Source: Aureimonas sp. AU4
Lineage (GTDB): Bacteria > Pseudomonadota > Alphaproteobacteria > Rhizobiales > Rhizobiaceae
NCBI RefSeq assembly: GCF_001463765.1
Contig: NZ_BBWK01000050.1
Span: forward strand, 1-56,504
Direction of reading: 5' to 3'
Length of the DNA stretch: 56,504 bases
Shown: in pieces, positions 1 to 7,390 of the stretch
How the letters are laid out: each line of letters begins with the position of its first letter
Numbering within the stretch: position 1 is the first letter of the stretch
Position numbers and translations under genes: made by a program
Notes under the pieces: model-generated
What the model saw: only the letters and a program-made list of their open reading frames with translations
Told to the model about the DNA's origin: nothing
The model's database searches: none

Positions 1-230
1 CGCGCCACCGCCGGCAGCGCGGCGGCGGCATGCCAGCCCTCCGCCAGCATGGCCAGCGCCTCGCCGGTCGGCTCGACGGCGGTGGGCGAGACGCCGGCCC
101 CCAGCACCACCGCCAGCGCCGCCGTCCCGCAGATCCAGGCAAGGCGGTTCGCGCGGGAGCGGCGGCGTCGCGCGGGGGCGCGCCGGTCCTGGAGCGTCTG
201 GGCGCGGAAGGCGTCGGAGTTCAGGGTCAT
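1..230 (-). CDS. N-terminal fragment of a single-pass membrane or exported protein (runs off left edge)
   Basis: The minus strand stays open from an ATG at 230 to the left edge. The translation begins MTLNSDAFRAQ, continues with an Arg-rich cytoplasmic-looking stretch ([12 protein letters not shown]) and then one hydrophobic segment at about residues 29-48 (LAWICGTAALAVVLGAG), which fits a type II signal anchor or uncleaved signal. What follows is Ala-rich with no motif I recognise. No clear Shine-Dalgarno precedes the ATG. It could be the start of an envelope or regulatory protein, but too little is visible to assign a family. Confidence 0.45.
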   Translation of the reverse strand, partial: MTLNSDAFRAQTLQDRRAPARRRRSRANRLAWICGTAALAVVLGAGVSPTAVEPTGEALAMLAEGWHAAAALPAVA

Positions 231-409
231 ACCGGGCGTCACGCAGAGGGTTCGGGCGATGGCTGCACGCGCGAAGATGCGCCGCCATGGTTACCGAGCC
301 CCTAACAACGCCTTGATGGCACCATCGTGGACGAAGCGGGACGGAGTGAAGGCAAGGACCGCCCGGGACAGGTTTCGCCCCTTCGCCAAGACGGCCGACG
401 ACCGCCGCT

Positions 410-1036
410 TCAGGCCGCGAGCGAGCGCGTGCCCGGCAGGTTCGCGACCGCGGCCAGCGCCTTGTGCGTCGCTTGCATGCGCTGGTCGGGACCGAGCGCG
501 ATGCCCTCGGCCACGATCACTTCGGGATCGGTGATGCCGATGAAACCGAGGATGGCGCGCATGTAGGTTTCGGCATGCTCGTAGCCGGCAGCGGGCGCGT
601 CCCCGCTGTAGACGCCGCCGCGCGCGACCAGCAGCACGACGCGCTTGGCTCCGGCCAGTCCCTCGGGTCCCTTCTCGGTGTAGCGGAAGGTCCGGCCGGC
701 CACGAGGATGCGATCGACCCAGCTCTTGAGCTGGCTGGCGATCGTGAAGTTGTAGAGCGCGACGCCGATCACCACGACGTCGGCCGCCAGGAACTCCTCC
801 AGAACCTCGCCGCCGAGCGCCAGATCCTCCTGCAACGCCTGGTCGTGCTGCACCTCGGGGCTCTGGCCCGCCAGATACCGGCCGCTCAGATGCCCGATCG
901 GGCGCGCCGCGAGGTCGCGATAGGTGACCGCGAGCGTCGGATCCTCGGTCGTGAGGCGCTCGACGGCCGCGCGCGACAGCGCGCGGCTCACGGAGTTCTC
1001 GCCGAGAATGGAAGAGTCGAGGTGAAGGAGCTTCAT
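410..1036 (-). CDS. azoR: FMN-dependent NADH-azoreductase
   Basis: 208-residue flavodoxin-like quinone reductase of the AzoR/AcpD family, normally about 200 residues. It uses NADH and FMN to reduce quinones (and azo dyes) by two electrons in the cytoplasm, a thiol- or quinone-stress defence. Visible family signatures are the N-terminal strand and phosphate loop MKLLHLDSSILGENSVSRAL, the central ALYNFTIASQLKSWVDRI stretch, RTFRYTEKGPEGL, and the ARGGVYS motif. The ATG at 1036 is chosen because it gives the canonical MKLLHLDSS start; reading further upstream only adds non-conserved sequence. It lies 124 nt downstream of a TetR gene on the same strand, and an inverted repeat at 1053-1073 in that gap resembles elements in front of the TetR gene, so control by that TetR protein is likely. 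Confidence 0.93.
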   Translation of the reverse strand: MKLLHLDSSILGENSVSRALSRAAVERLTTEDPTLAVTYRDLAARPIGHLSGRYLAGQSPEVQHDQALQEDLALGGEVLEEFLAADVVVIGVALYNFTIASQLKSWVDRILVAGRTFRYTEKGPEGLAGAKRVVLLVARGGVYSGDAPAAGYEHAETYMRAILGFIGITDPEVIVAEGIALGPDQRMQATHKALAAVANLPGTRSLAA

Positions 1037-1052
1037 GGGGTGCCTCTCGAAT

Positions 1053-1073
1053 TCGGTATGGAATCGATACCGA
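1053..1073. promoter_or_regulatory. Candidate TetR operator upstream of azoR
   Basis: Perfect inverted repeat TCGGTAT, 7-nt spacer, ATACCGA, 17 nt upstream of the azoR start codon. The CGGTA/TACCG half-sites recur in the palindromes at 1806-1817 and 1863-1874 beside the TetR gene, which argues for one repressor binding all three. Inference from symmetry only. Confidence 0.5.
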
Positions 1074-1160
1074 CGTACATAAGAGAACTCGCTCCGAACC
1101 GGTGCAAGACGGCACATTTGGGGAACCGAGGGCACACCGATGTGACCGCTGCGGCCGTCC

Positions 1161-1751
1161 TCACACGGGCGGCCAGGTCCGCATGGTCATGGTCACGACG
1201 CGGCGCAGGTCCTCGGCGCTGGCCCCGCTCGCGGCCTGCACCGTGATGCCGTGGGCGACCGCCATGACGTAGCGCGCGAGGTCCTTGGGGTCGGCGCTGT
1301 CCGGCAGGTCGCCGGCCTCCTTCCATTCCGCCATGCGGCGGCAGAGCGCGGCCTCGCTTTCGGCGCGACGCGCGCACAGTTCCTGCCGGATCGCCTCGCT
1401 CGCCTCGCTGCAGACCAGCGCCCCCTGCACCATGAGACAGCCCTTGGGGGTGTCGCTCTCGTCGTCCACGCCGGCGAAGGCGAGCAGCAGCCGCTCCACG
1501 GCGCGGCGCGAGGTCGCCTCGCCCAAGGCGTTGCACGAGACGTCGGATCGGCGCGCGGCGTAGCGGTCGAGCGCCTTGCGGAACAGCTCCTCCTTGTTGC
1601 CGAACACGGCGTAGAGGCTCGGCTTGGCGATGCCCATGGCTTCCGTCAGATCCGACAGCGAAGTGCCCTCGTAGCCCTGGCGCCAGAACAGCTCCATCGC
1701 GCAGTCGAGGGCCTCGTCGGGATCGAACTCCCGCGGACGACCGACACCCAT
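1161..1751 (-). CDS. TetR/AcrR family transcriptional regulator
   Basis: 196-residue one-component repressor. Residues about 12-58 form the TetR helix-turn-helix (ALDCAMELFWRQGYEGTSL, then LTEAMGIAKPSLYAVFGNKEELF), typical of the family including the GIAKPSLYAVFGNK recognition helix. The C-terminal two thirds are a ligand-binding domain with a Cys-containing stretch (KGCLMVQGALVCSEAS) seen in TetR proteins that respond to electrophiles; the ligand is unknown. The ATG at 1751 has a strong AGGAGA Shine-Dalgarno. It is upstream of azoR on the same strand and divergent from the genes at 2140-7328. Palindromes in its own promoter region and in front of azoR suggest autoregulation plus control of the azoreductase. 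Control of the efflux genes is possible but less supported. Confidence 0.9.
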   Translation of the reverse strand: MGVGRPREFDPDEALDCAMELFWRQGYEGTSLSDLTEAMGIAKPSLYAVFGNKEELFRKALDRYAARRSDVSCNALGEATSRRAVERLLLAFAGVDDESDTPKGCLMVQGALVCSEASEAIRQELCARRAESEAALCRRMAEWKEAGDLPDSADPKDLARYVMAVAHGITVQAASGASAEDLRRVVTMTMRTWPPV

Positions 1752-2139
1752 CTCGCATCTCCTTTTCCCGTTCCGCAGGTCCGAAAACCCGCCGACAAGA
1801 TTTTATACCTGTCGGTAAATTAGTCCGTTGACAGGCGGGAACCAAGCCCCTAATTCATTCCCTACCGATCGGTAATGAACAAACACCGTTCACCGCCGGC
1901 GGTTCCGGGGCCTCGTCGCGAAGACCGAGGCTCCATCCGGACGGGCCTGGGGCATGACGCCCCGCCGTCCCTTTTTCAAACAGACCGCCGGCGCCTTCGC
2001 GCCGGGCGGAGGGTGGCTGCGCGGCCCATGCCGCGCGTCTCACCCGGATTTCATAACCGAGCGCCCGAAGGCACCCCGCGACGCGTCCTCCCGTCGCGAG
2101 GCGGGGATCCCTTGCGCCTCGTTTCCCAGGAGAATTCCC
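1752..2139. other. 388-nt gene-free region between the TetR gene and a small exported-protein gene
   Basis: Open frames across this stretch have no recognisable protein features. It holds the promoter side of the TetR gene with two TACC...GGTA palindromes (1806-1817, 1863-1874) and an outer CCTGTC (1808-1813) / GACAGG (1830-1835) pair. From about 1880 to 2120 I see nothing beyond GC-rich sequence leading to the ribosome-binding site of the next gene. Confidence 0.5.
1806..1874. promoter_or_regulatory. Pair of candidate TetR operators in the TetR promoter region
   Basis: TACCGATCGGTA at 1863-1874 is a perfect 12-nt palindrome, and TACCTGTCGGTA at 1806-1817 matches it at 10 of 12 positions. 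Both lie 55-125 nt upstream of the divergently read TetR gene. Inferred operator; protection by the purified protein would be needed to confirm. Confidence 0.5.
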
Positions 2140-2454
2140 ATGAACCGCATCGTCATCGCCGCCAGCGCCGCGCTGCTCCTGTCCACCGGCATGAGCTTCG
2201 CCTCCGACATCGTGCCGGGCTCCGACACGGCGGTCCGCGACCGCCAGACGGCCGCCGACCAGGCCGTTGCCTCGGGCGCCTTCGGTGCCCGCGCCGGCAA
2301 CGAGACGCGCTTCGGCTACCCGACCCGCAACGAGGGCGTCCGCGCGCCGGCCGCCTCCACGAACCGGGCCGACGACCGCGCCGCGAACCGCACGGCCCGC
2401 GTGCCGACGCCGACCTCGCACGGCGCCCTCGTGCCGGGCTCCGACAGCTTCTGA
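2140..2454 (+). CDS. Small exported protein with repeated VPGSD motif
   Basis: 104 residues starting at an ATG preceded by AGGAGAATTCCC. Residues 1-21 are a classical Sec signal peptide (MNRIVIAASAALLLSTGMSFA, cleavage after FA-S), so the mature protein of about 83 residues is periplasmic or secreted. The mature part begins SDIVPGSD and ends ALVPGSDSF, so the same VPGSD motif brackets it; between them it is rich in Ala, Arg, Asn and Thr and looks largely disordered. I do not recognise the family. It is followed at once by a strong hairpin terminator (2461-2492), so it is probably transcribed alone rather than with the efflux genes. Confidence 0.75.
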   Translation: MNRIVIAASAALLLSTGMSFASDIVPGSDTAVRDRQTAADQAVASGAFGARAGNETRFGYPTRNEGVRAPAASTNRADDRAANRTARVPTPTSHGALVPGSDSF

Positions 2455-2460
2455 CGCCTC

Positions 2461-2492
2461 TCCCGGCCGCGCCTTCCCGGGCGCGGCCGGGA
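2461..2492 (+). terminator. Hairpin terminator after the small exported-protein gene
   Basis: Perfect 13-bp stem (TCCCGGCCGCGCC / GGCGCGGCCGGGA) with a 6-nt loop, starting 6 nt after the stop codon. No T-run follows, as is common in GC-rich alphaproteobacteria. Confidence 0.6.
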
Positions 2493-2554
2493 CACACAGG
2501 CCTGTCCACCCGGCGCCGGAGCCGCTTCCGCCGCCCGCCAGCGAGGATCGTCCC

Positions 2555-2770
2555 ATGTCCCTTTGCGTGTCCGCCCCCGCCGCCGCCGCTCCCGCCGCCG
2601 GTCTCGCCTCGCGCCTTCGTCGGCTCCTCCTCGCGCAGCGGATCGAGCGGCCCGGGGCCGCATCGGCGGAGGACGATGCTCCCTTCGTCGTCGCCCGCGC
2701 CCAAGCCCCGACCTCGCAGGGCCCGCGCCGCCGCTCCGCGCTCGGCCAAACCAACGTCCTTCTTCTCTAG
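2555..2770 (+). CDS. Possible small protein of 71 residues
   Basis: An ATG at 2555 follows a GAGGAT sequence 6 nt upstream and opens a 71-residue frame (MSLCVSAPAAAAPAAG, then a basic helix LASRLRRLLLAQRIERP and a polar tail). There is no signal peptide or known motif. It sits between a terminator and the adaptor gene. The composition could equally come from a non-coding GC-rich leader, so this is a weak call. Confidence 0.3.
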   Translation: MSLCVSAPAAAAPAAGLASRLRRLLLAQRIERPGAASAEDDAPFVVARAQAPTSQGPRRRSALGQTNVLLL

Positions 2771-2819
2771 CTCGTCTCCCGTCCTCCCGACCGTCCGCTG
2801 GCTCGAAGGAACCGCTTCC

Positions 2820-4049
2820 ATGTCGAAGATATCCACCCTCCTGAACTGGTTCGCCGCCGCTCTCGCCAGCGTGGCGGCCGCCGCCTTCGCGCTCGCCTTC
2901 CTCGGGCTCGGCATCCTGACGCAGGAGTCGCGCCCCGCCAGCAGCGCCGAGACCGGCGCGGTTTCGGCGCCGGCCGCCGTTCCCGCCTCGGTCGCCCGCG
3001 TCGAGCGCCGCCCGGTCGAGCTCTGGCAGCGCTATTCCGGCCGTCTCGAGGCCGTCGAGCGGGTCGATATCCGCTCGCGCGTCGCGGGCGCGGTCGAGGG
3101 CGCGCATTTCCGCGAGGGCGCGCTGGTGGAACGGGGCGCCCCGCTCCTGACCATCGACCCCGCGCCCTACCGCGCGACGGTCGAGCGGGCCCAATCCGAC
3201 CTTGAGGCGGCGCGCGCGCGCCTTGCCTTCGCGCTCGGCGAGCGCGAGCGCGGCCGCCAGCTTCAGGGCAACCGCACCATCGCGGCCTCGGAATACGAGC
3301 GGCGCGTCCAGGCCGCCGCGGAAGCCGAGGCGCAGCTCGCCTCCGCCGAGGCCGCGCTCCGCACGGCGCAGCTCGACCTCTCCTACACCGATATCCGCGC
3401 CCCGGTTTCGGGCCGGATCGGCCGCCTCGAGGTGACCGAGGGCAACCTCGTCTCGGCCGGCGCCGGCTCGCCGGTTCTCGCCCGCCTCGTGTCGGTCGAC
3501 CCGATCTACGCCGCCTTCGACGCCGACGAGGAGAGCGTCGAGCGCCTGCTCCAGGCCTCGAACGGCCCCGCCGGCCTCGACCGCGTTCCGGTGAAGCTCG
3601 ACCTTTCCGACGGGCGCAGCGTCGAGGGCCGCATCCAGCTCGTGAACCCGAGCGTCGATCCGGTGAACGGCACGGTCGCCGTGCGCGCGAGCTTCCCGAA
3701 CGTGGACGGCGCGCTGATGCCCGGCCAGTTCGCCCGGCTGCGCCTCGGCCAGCCGCGCTCGGAGCCCGCGCTTCTCGTCTCGGAGCGCGCCGTCGGCACG
3801 GACCAGGACAAGCGCTACGTGCTCGTGGTCGACGACCAGGACACGGTTCAGTACCGCGAGGTCGCGCTGGGCGCCGCCTCGGGCGACATGCGCATCGTCG
3901 AGAACGGCCTTGCGGCCGACGAGCGCGTGGTCGTGAACGGCCTGCAGCGCCTGCGCCCCGGCGCCAAGATCGCCCCCCAGATGGTCTCCATGGAGACCGG
4001 CCGCTCGCTCGACCGGCAGGCCAGCGCGGCCGTCCCCCCCGCGCGCTGA
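2820..4049 (+). CDS. RND efflux periplasmic adaptor subunit (MFP/HlyD family)
   Basis: 409-residue membrane fusion protein of an AcrA/MexA-type tripartite pump. Residues 8-32 form an N-terminal membrane anchor (WFAAALASVAAAAFALAFLG) with no lipobox Cys. Then come the first half of the barrel-sandwich (SRVAGAVEGAHFREG, VERGAPLLTIDPAPYRATV), a helical hairpin (about residues 120-180), the second half (LSYTDIRAPVSGRIGRLEVTEGNLV), a beta-barrel domain (VDPIYAAFDADEESVE) and a membrane-proximal domain (VNGLQRLRPGAKI). The ATG at 2820 gives the usual length; the same frame is open far upstream but that part is not conserved. The pump gene follows 75 nt downstream, with a hairpin between them. No TolC-type partner is in the window. 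Confidence 0.92.
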   Translation: MSKISTLLNWFAAALASVAAAAFALAFLGLGILTQESRPASSAETGAVSAPAAVPASVARVERRPVELWQRYSGRLEAVERVDIRSRVAGAVEGAHFREGALVERGAPLLTIDPAPYRATVERAQSDLEAARARLAFALGERERGRQLQGNRTIAASEYERRVQAAAEAEAQLASAEAALRTAQLDLSYTDIRAPVSGRIGRLEVTEGNLVSAGAGSPVLARLVSVDPIYAAFDADEESVERLLQASNGPAGLDRVPVKLDLSDGRSVEGRIQLVNPSVDPVNGTVAVRASFPNVDGALMPGQFARLRLGQPRSEPALLVSERAVGTDQDKRYVLVVDDQDTVQYREVALGAASGDMRIVENGLAADERVVVNGLQRLRPGAKIAPQMVSMETGRSLDRQASAAVPPAR

Positions 4050-4057
4050 CCGGCGCC

Positions 4058-4088
4058 TCCCGGCGGAGTTCCTCCCGCTCCGCCGGGA
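4058..4088 (+). other. Hairpin between adaptor and pump genes
   Basis: Perfect 11-bp stem (TCCCGGCGGAG / CTCCGCCGGGA), 9-nt loop, inside the 75-nt gap of the efflux operon. It may be a partial terminator or an mRNA-stabilising element that sets adaptor and pump levels apart; the sequence alone does not decide. Confidence 0.4.
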
Positions 4089-4124
4089 CTGCCGCTCGTC
4101 CCTCCCCTTCCAAGGTTTCCCGCC

Positions 4125-7100
4125 GTGAACATCTCCCGGTTCTTCGTCGACCGCCCGGTCTTTGCGGGCGTCCTGTCCGTCATGATCTTCCTGGGCGGCC
4201 TCCTGTCGATCTTCGCCCTGCCGATCTCGGAATACCCGGAGGTCGTGCCGCCCTCGGTCGTGGTGCGCGCGACCTATCCCGGCGCCAACCCGGCCGTGAT
4301 CGCCGAGACCGTGGCAACGCCGCTGGAAGAACAGATCAACGGCGTGGAGGACATGCTCTACATGTCGAGCCAGGCCACCACCGACGGCGTGATGCAGCTC
4401 ACCGTCACGTTCCGCATCGGCACCGATCCCGACCAGGCGCAGCAGCTCGTCCAGAACCGCGTCGCCCAGGCCGAGCCGCGCCTGCCCGAAGAGGTGCGCC
4501 GCCTCGGCGTCTCGGTGGTGAAGTCCTCGCCCGACCTGATGCTGGTGGTCCACCTCACCTCGCCGAACGGTCGGTACGACCTGACGTACCTGCGCAACTA
4601 CGCGCTTCTCAACGTGCGCGACCGCCTGGCGCGCATCGACGGCATGGGCCAGGTCCAGCTCTTCGGCTCGGGCGACTATTCCATGCGCATCTGGCTCGAC
4701 CCCGAGAAGACCGCGAGCCGCGGCCTGTCGGCCAACGACGTCGTGACCGCGATCCGCGAGCAGAACGTGCAGGCCGCGGCCGGCGTCATCGGCGCCTCGC
4801 CGAGCGTGCCGGGCGTGGAGTTCCAGCTCTCCGTGAACGCGCAAGGGCGCCTCAAGGACGCGGCCGAGTTCGCCGACATCATCGTGCGCACCGACCCGCA
4901 GACGGGGGCCATCACGCGCATCCGCGACATCGGCCGCGTCGAGCTCGGCGCCTCGGAATACGCCCTGCGCTCGCTTCTCTCCAACGAGCCGGCCGTCGCC
5001 ATTCCGGTCTTCCAGGCGCCGGGCTCCAACGCCATCGCGATCGCGGATCAGGTCCGCGCGGTGATGGCCGAGATCAAAGAAACCATGCCGGAAGGCGTCG
5101 ACTACGAGATCGTCTACGACACGACGCAGTTCGTGCGCGCCTCGATCGACGCCGTGGTGCACACGCTGCTCGAAGCCGTGGTGCTGGTCGTGCTCGTGGT
5201 GGTGGTCTTTCTCCAGACCTGGCGCGCCTCGATCATCCCGCTTCTGGCCGTTCCCGTGTCGATCGTCGGCACGTTCGCGGTGATGCATCTCTTGGGCTTC
5301 TCGATCAACGCGCTCTCGCTGTTCGGCCTGGTGCTCGCCATCGGCATCGTCGTCGACGACGCGATCGTCGTGGTGGAGAACGTCGAGCGCAACATCGAGA
5401 ACGGCCTGTCCCCGCGCGAAGCCACTTATCAGGCCATGCGCGAGGTGTCGGGCCCGATCGTCGCGATCGCGCTGGTGCTGGTCGCCGTGTTCGTGCCGCT
5501 CGCCTTCATCTCAGGGCTCACGGGCCAGTTCTACCGCCAGTTCGCGCTGACGCTCGCGATCTCCACCGTCATCTCGGCCTTCAACTCGCTGACGCTCTCG
5601 CCGGCGCTGGCCGCCCTTCTCCTGCGCGGTCACGATGCGCCGAAGGATCGCCTGACGCGCATCCTCGACGCCTCGCTCGGCTGGTTCTTCCGGGGCTTCA
5701 ACCGCTTCTTCGGCGCGGCCTCGCGCAGCTACGGGCGCGGGGTGGGCGGCGTCATCACCCGCAAGGGCGCGACGCTCGGGCTCTACGTCGTGCTCGTCGC
5801 CTTGACCGGCATCCTTTTCCAGAAGGTCCCCGGCGGCTTCGTGCCGGCGCAGGACAAGCAGTATCTGGTCGGCTTCGCGCAGCTGCCCGACGGCGCCTCG
5901 CTCGACCGCACCGATGCGGTGGCCCGCCGCATGGGCGAGATCGCCCTGAAGGTGCCGGGCGTGGAATCGACCATCGCCTTCCCGGGCCTGTCGATCAACG
6001 GCTTCACCAACTCCTCCAACGCGGCCGTCGTGTTCCTGACGCTCGCGCCCTTCGAGGACCGGCAAACACCGGAGCTGTCGGCGGGCGCCATCGCGCAACA
6101 GCTGAACGGCCAGTTCGCAGGGATCGAGGAGGCCTTCACGGCGATCTTCCCGCCGCCCCCGGTGCAGGGCCTGGGGACTATCGGCGGCTTCAAGCTGCAG
6201 ATCGAGGACCGCGCGGGGCAGGGCTACCGGGCGCTCGACGAGGCGGTGAAGGGCTTTCTCGCCAGGGCCTATACGGCGCCCGAGCTGACCGGCATGTTCA
6301 CCGGCTTCGGCATCGACGTGCCGCAGCTCTTCGCCGACGTCGACCGCGCGCGGGCGCGCCAGCTGAACGTGCCGATCACCGAGATCTTCAACACGCTGCA
6401 GATCTATCTCGGCTCGCTCTACGTCAACGACTTCAACGAGTTCGGCCGCACCTACTCGGTGCGCGTCCAGGCCGACGCGCCCTTCCGCGCGCGGGCGGAG
6501 GACATCGGCTCCCTGAAGGTGCGCTCCAACGGGGGCGAGATGATCCCGCTATCGGCCCTGATGCGGGTCGACACGGTGGCCGGCCCCGAGCGCGCGCTGC
6601 GCTACAACGGGTTCCTCGCGGCCGACGTCAACGGCAACGCCGCGCCCGGCTTCTCGTCGGGACAGGCGCGCGCCGCCGTCGAGCGCATCGCGGCGGAAAC
6701 CCTGCCGCCGGGCTTCCAGTTCGAGTGGACCGAGCTCACCTACCAGGAGATCATCGCCGGCAACTCGGGCGTCGTGATCTTCCCGCTCGCGCTCCTTCTC
6801 GTGTTCCTGGTGCTGGCCGCCCAGTACGAGAGCCTGACCTTGCCCGTCTCGATCCTCCTGATCGTGCCGGCCGGTCTCTTCTCGGCGCTCGCGGGCATCT
6901 GGCTGACGGGGGGCGACAACAACATCTTCACGCAGATCGGCCTGATCGTGCTGGTGGGCCTGTCGGCCAAGAACGCGATCCTGATCGTGGAGTTCGCCCG
7001 CGAGCTGGAGGGGGAAGGACGCAGCCCCCGCGAGGCGGCGGTGGAGGCGGCGCGGCTGCGCCTTCGCCCGATCCTGATGACCTCGCTCGCCTTCGTGATG

Positions 7101-7328
7101 GGCGTCCTGCCCTTGGTGCTCTCGACGGGGGCGGGCGCGGAGATGCGCTCGGCCATGGGCGTGGCCGTCTTTTCGGGCATGATCGGTGTGACGCTGTTCG
7201 GCCTGTTCCTGACGCCGCTCTTCTACGTCTTCGTGCGCGGCCTCGGCCGCCGCGAGCGGGCGGCGCCCGTCTCCGGCCCCTCGCCCGCGCTTCTCGCCCA
7301 CGAGGCGAGCGGCACCGCGATCCCCTGA
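4125..7328 (+). CDS. RND multidrug efflux pump, HAE1 family inner-membrane transporter
   Basis: 1067-residue AcrB/MexB-type proton-driven drug exporter of the inner membrane (family length about 1030-1050). It starts at a GTG (MNISRFFVDRPVFAGVLSV), the standard N-terminus; no in-frame ATG gives a better start. The TM4 proton-relay acidic pair is in GIVVDDAIVVVENVERN and the TM10 lysine in VGLSAKNAILIVEF, so proton coupling looks intact. Two large periplasmic loops and the internal duplication are present. It forms an operon with the adaptor at 2820-4049. With no outer-membrane factor nearby it must recruit one encoded elsewhere. The tail beyond the last helix (VRGLGRRERAAPVSGPS...) is variable in the family. 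Confidence 0.95.
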   Translation: MNISRFFVDRPVFAGVLSVMIFLGGLLSIFALPISEYPEVVPPSVVVRATYPGANPAVIAETVATPLEEQINGVEDMLYMSSQATTDGVMQLTVTFRIGTDPDQAQQLVQNRVAQAEPRLPEEVRRLGVSVVKSSPDLMLVVHLTSPNGRYDLTYLRNYALLNVRDRLARIDGMGQVQLFGSGDYSMRIWLDPEKTASRGLSANDVVTAIREQNVQAAAGVIGASPSVPGVEFQLSVNAQGRLKDAAEFADIIVRTDPQTGAITRIRDIGRVELGASEYALRSLLSNEPAVAIPVFQAPGSNAIAIADQVRAVMAEIKETMPEGVDYEIVYDTTQFVRASIDAVVHTLLEAVVLVVLVVVVFLQTWRASIIPLLAVPVSIVGTFAVMHLLGFSINALSLFGLVLAIGIVVDDAIVVVENVERNIENGLSPREATYQAMREVSGPIVAIALVLVAVFVPLAFISGLTGQFYRQFALTLAISTVISAFNSLTLSPALAALLLRGHDAPKDRLTRILDASLGWFFRGFNRFFGAASRSYGRGVGGVITRKGATLGLYVVLVALTGILFQKVPGGFVPAQDKQYLVGFAQLPDGASLDRTDAVARRMGEIALKVPGVESTIAFPGLSINGFTNSSNAAVVFLTLAPFEDRQTPELSAGAIAQQLNGQFAGIEEAFTAIFPPPPVQGLGTIGGFKLQIEDRAGQGYRALDEAVKGFLARAYTAPELTGMFTGFGIDVPQLFADVDRARARQLNVPITEIFNTLQIYLGSLYVNDFNEFGRTYSVRVQADAPFRARAEDIGSLKVRSNGGEMIPLSALMRVDTVAGPERALRYNGFLAADVNGNAAPGFSSGQARAAVERIAAETLPPGFQFEWTELTYQEIIAGNSGVVIFPLALLLVFLVLAAQYESLTLPVSILLIVPAGLFSALAGIWLTGGDNNIFTQIGLIVLVGLSAKNAILIVEFARELEGEGRSPREAAVEAARLRLRPILMTSLAFVMGVLPLVLSTGAGAEMRSAMGVAVFSGMIGVTLFGLFLTPLFYVFVRGLGRRERAAPVSGPSPALLAHEASGTAIP

Positions 7329-7333
7329 CACGG

Positions 7334-7380
7334 TTGACATCCTCCGGTTCGTGGCGGACCCATCCTGCCCGGACCGGAGG
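7334..7380 (+). promoter_or_regulatory. Promoter -35 box and Shine-Dalgarno-sequestering hairpin before the FAD dehydrogenase
   Basis: TTGACA at 7334-7339 is a consensus -35 hexamer. CCTCCGGT (7341-7348) is an exact reverse complement of ACCGGAGG (7373-7380), and the second arm contains the GGAGG Shine-Dalgarno of the gene starting at 7391. Folding would hide the ribosome-binding site. If transcription starts from this -35, the first arm would not be transcribed, so the hairpin would matter only for read-through from the pump operon. Confidence 0.35.
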
Positions 7381-7390
7381 AGAACAGCCC

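Noticed and set aside
1875-2819. Upstream extension of the efflux adaptor frame
   Set aside because: No conserved residues; the membrane anchor and family start are at 2820, and other genes lie in between.
2316-5288. Very long minus-strand open frame opposite the efflux genes (990 codons)
   Set aside because: It is antisense to two clear genes, its translation is His/Arg/Asp/Gly-rich without motifs, and high GC makes such shadows common.
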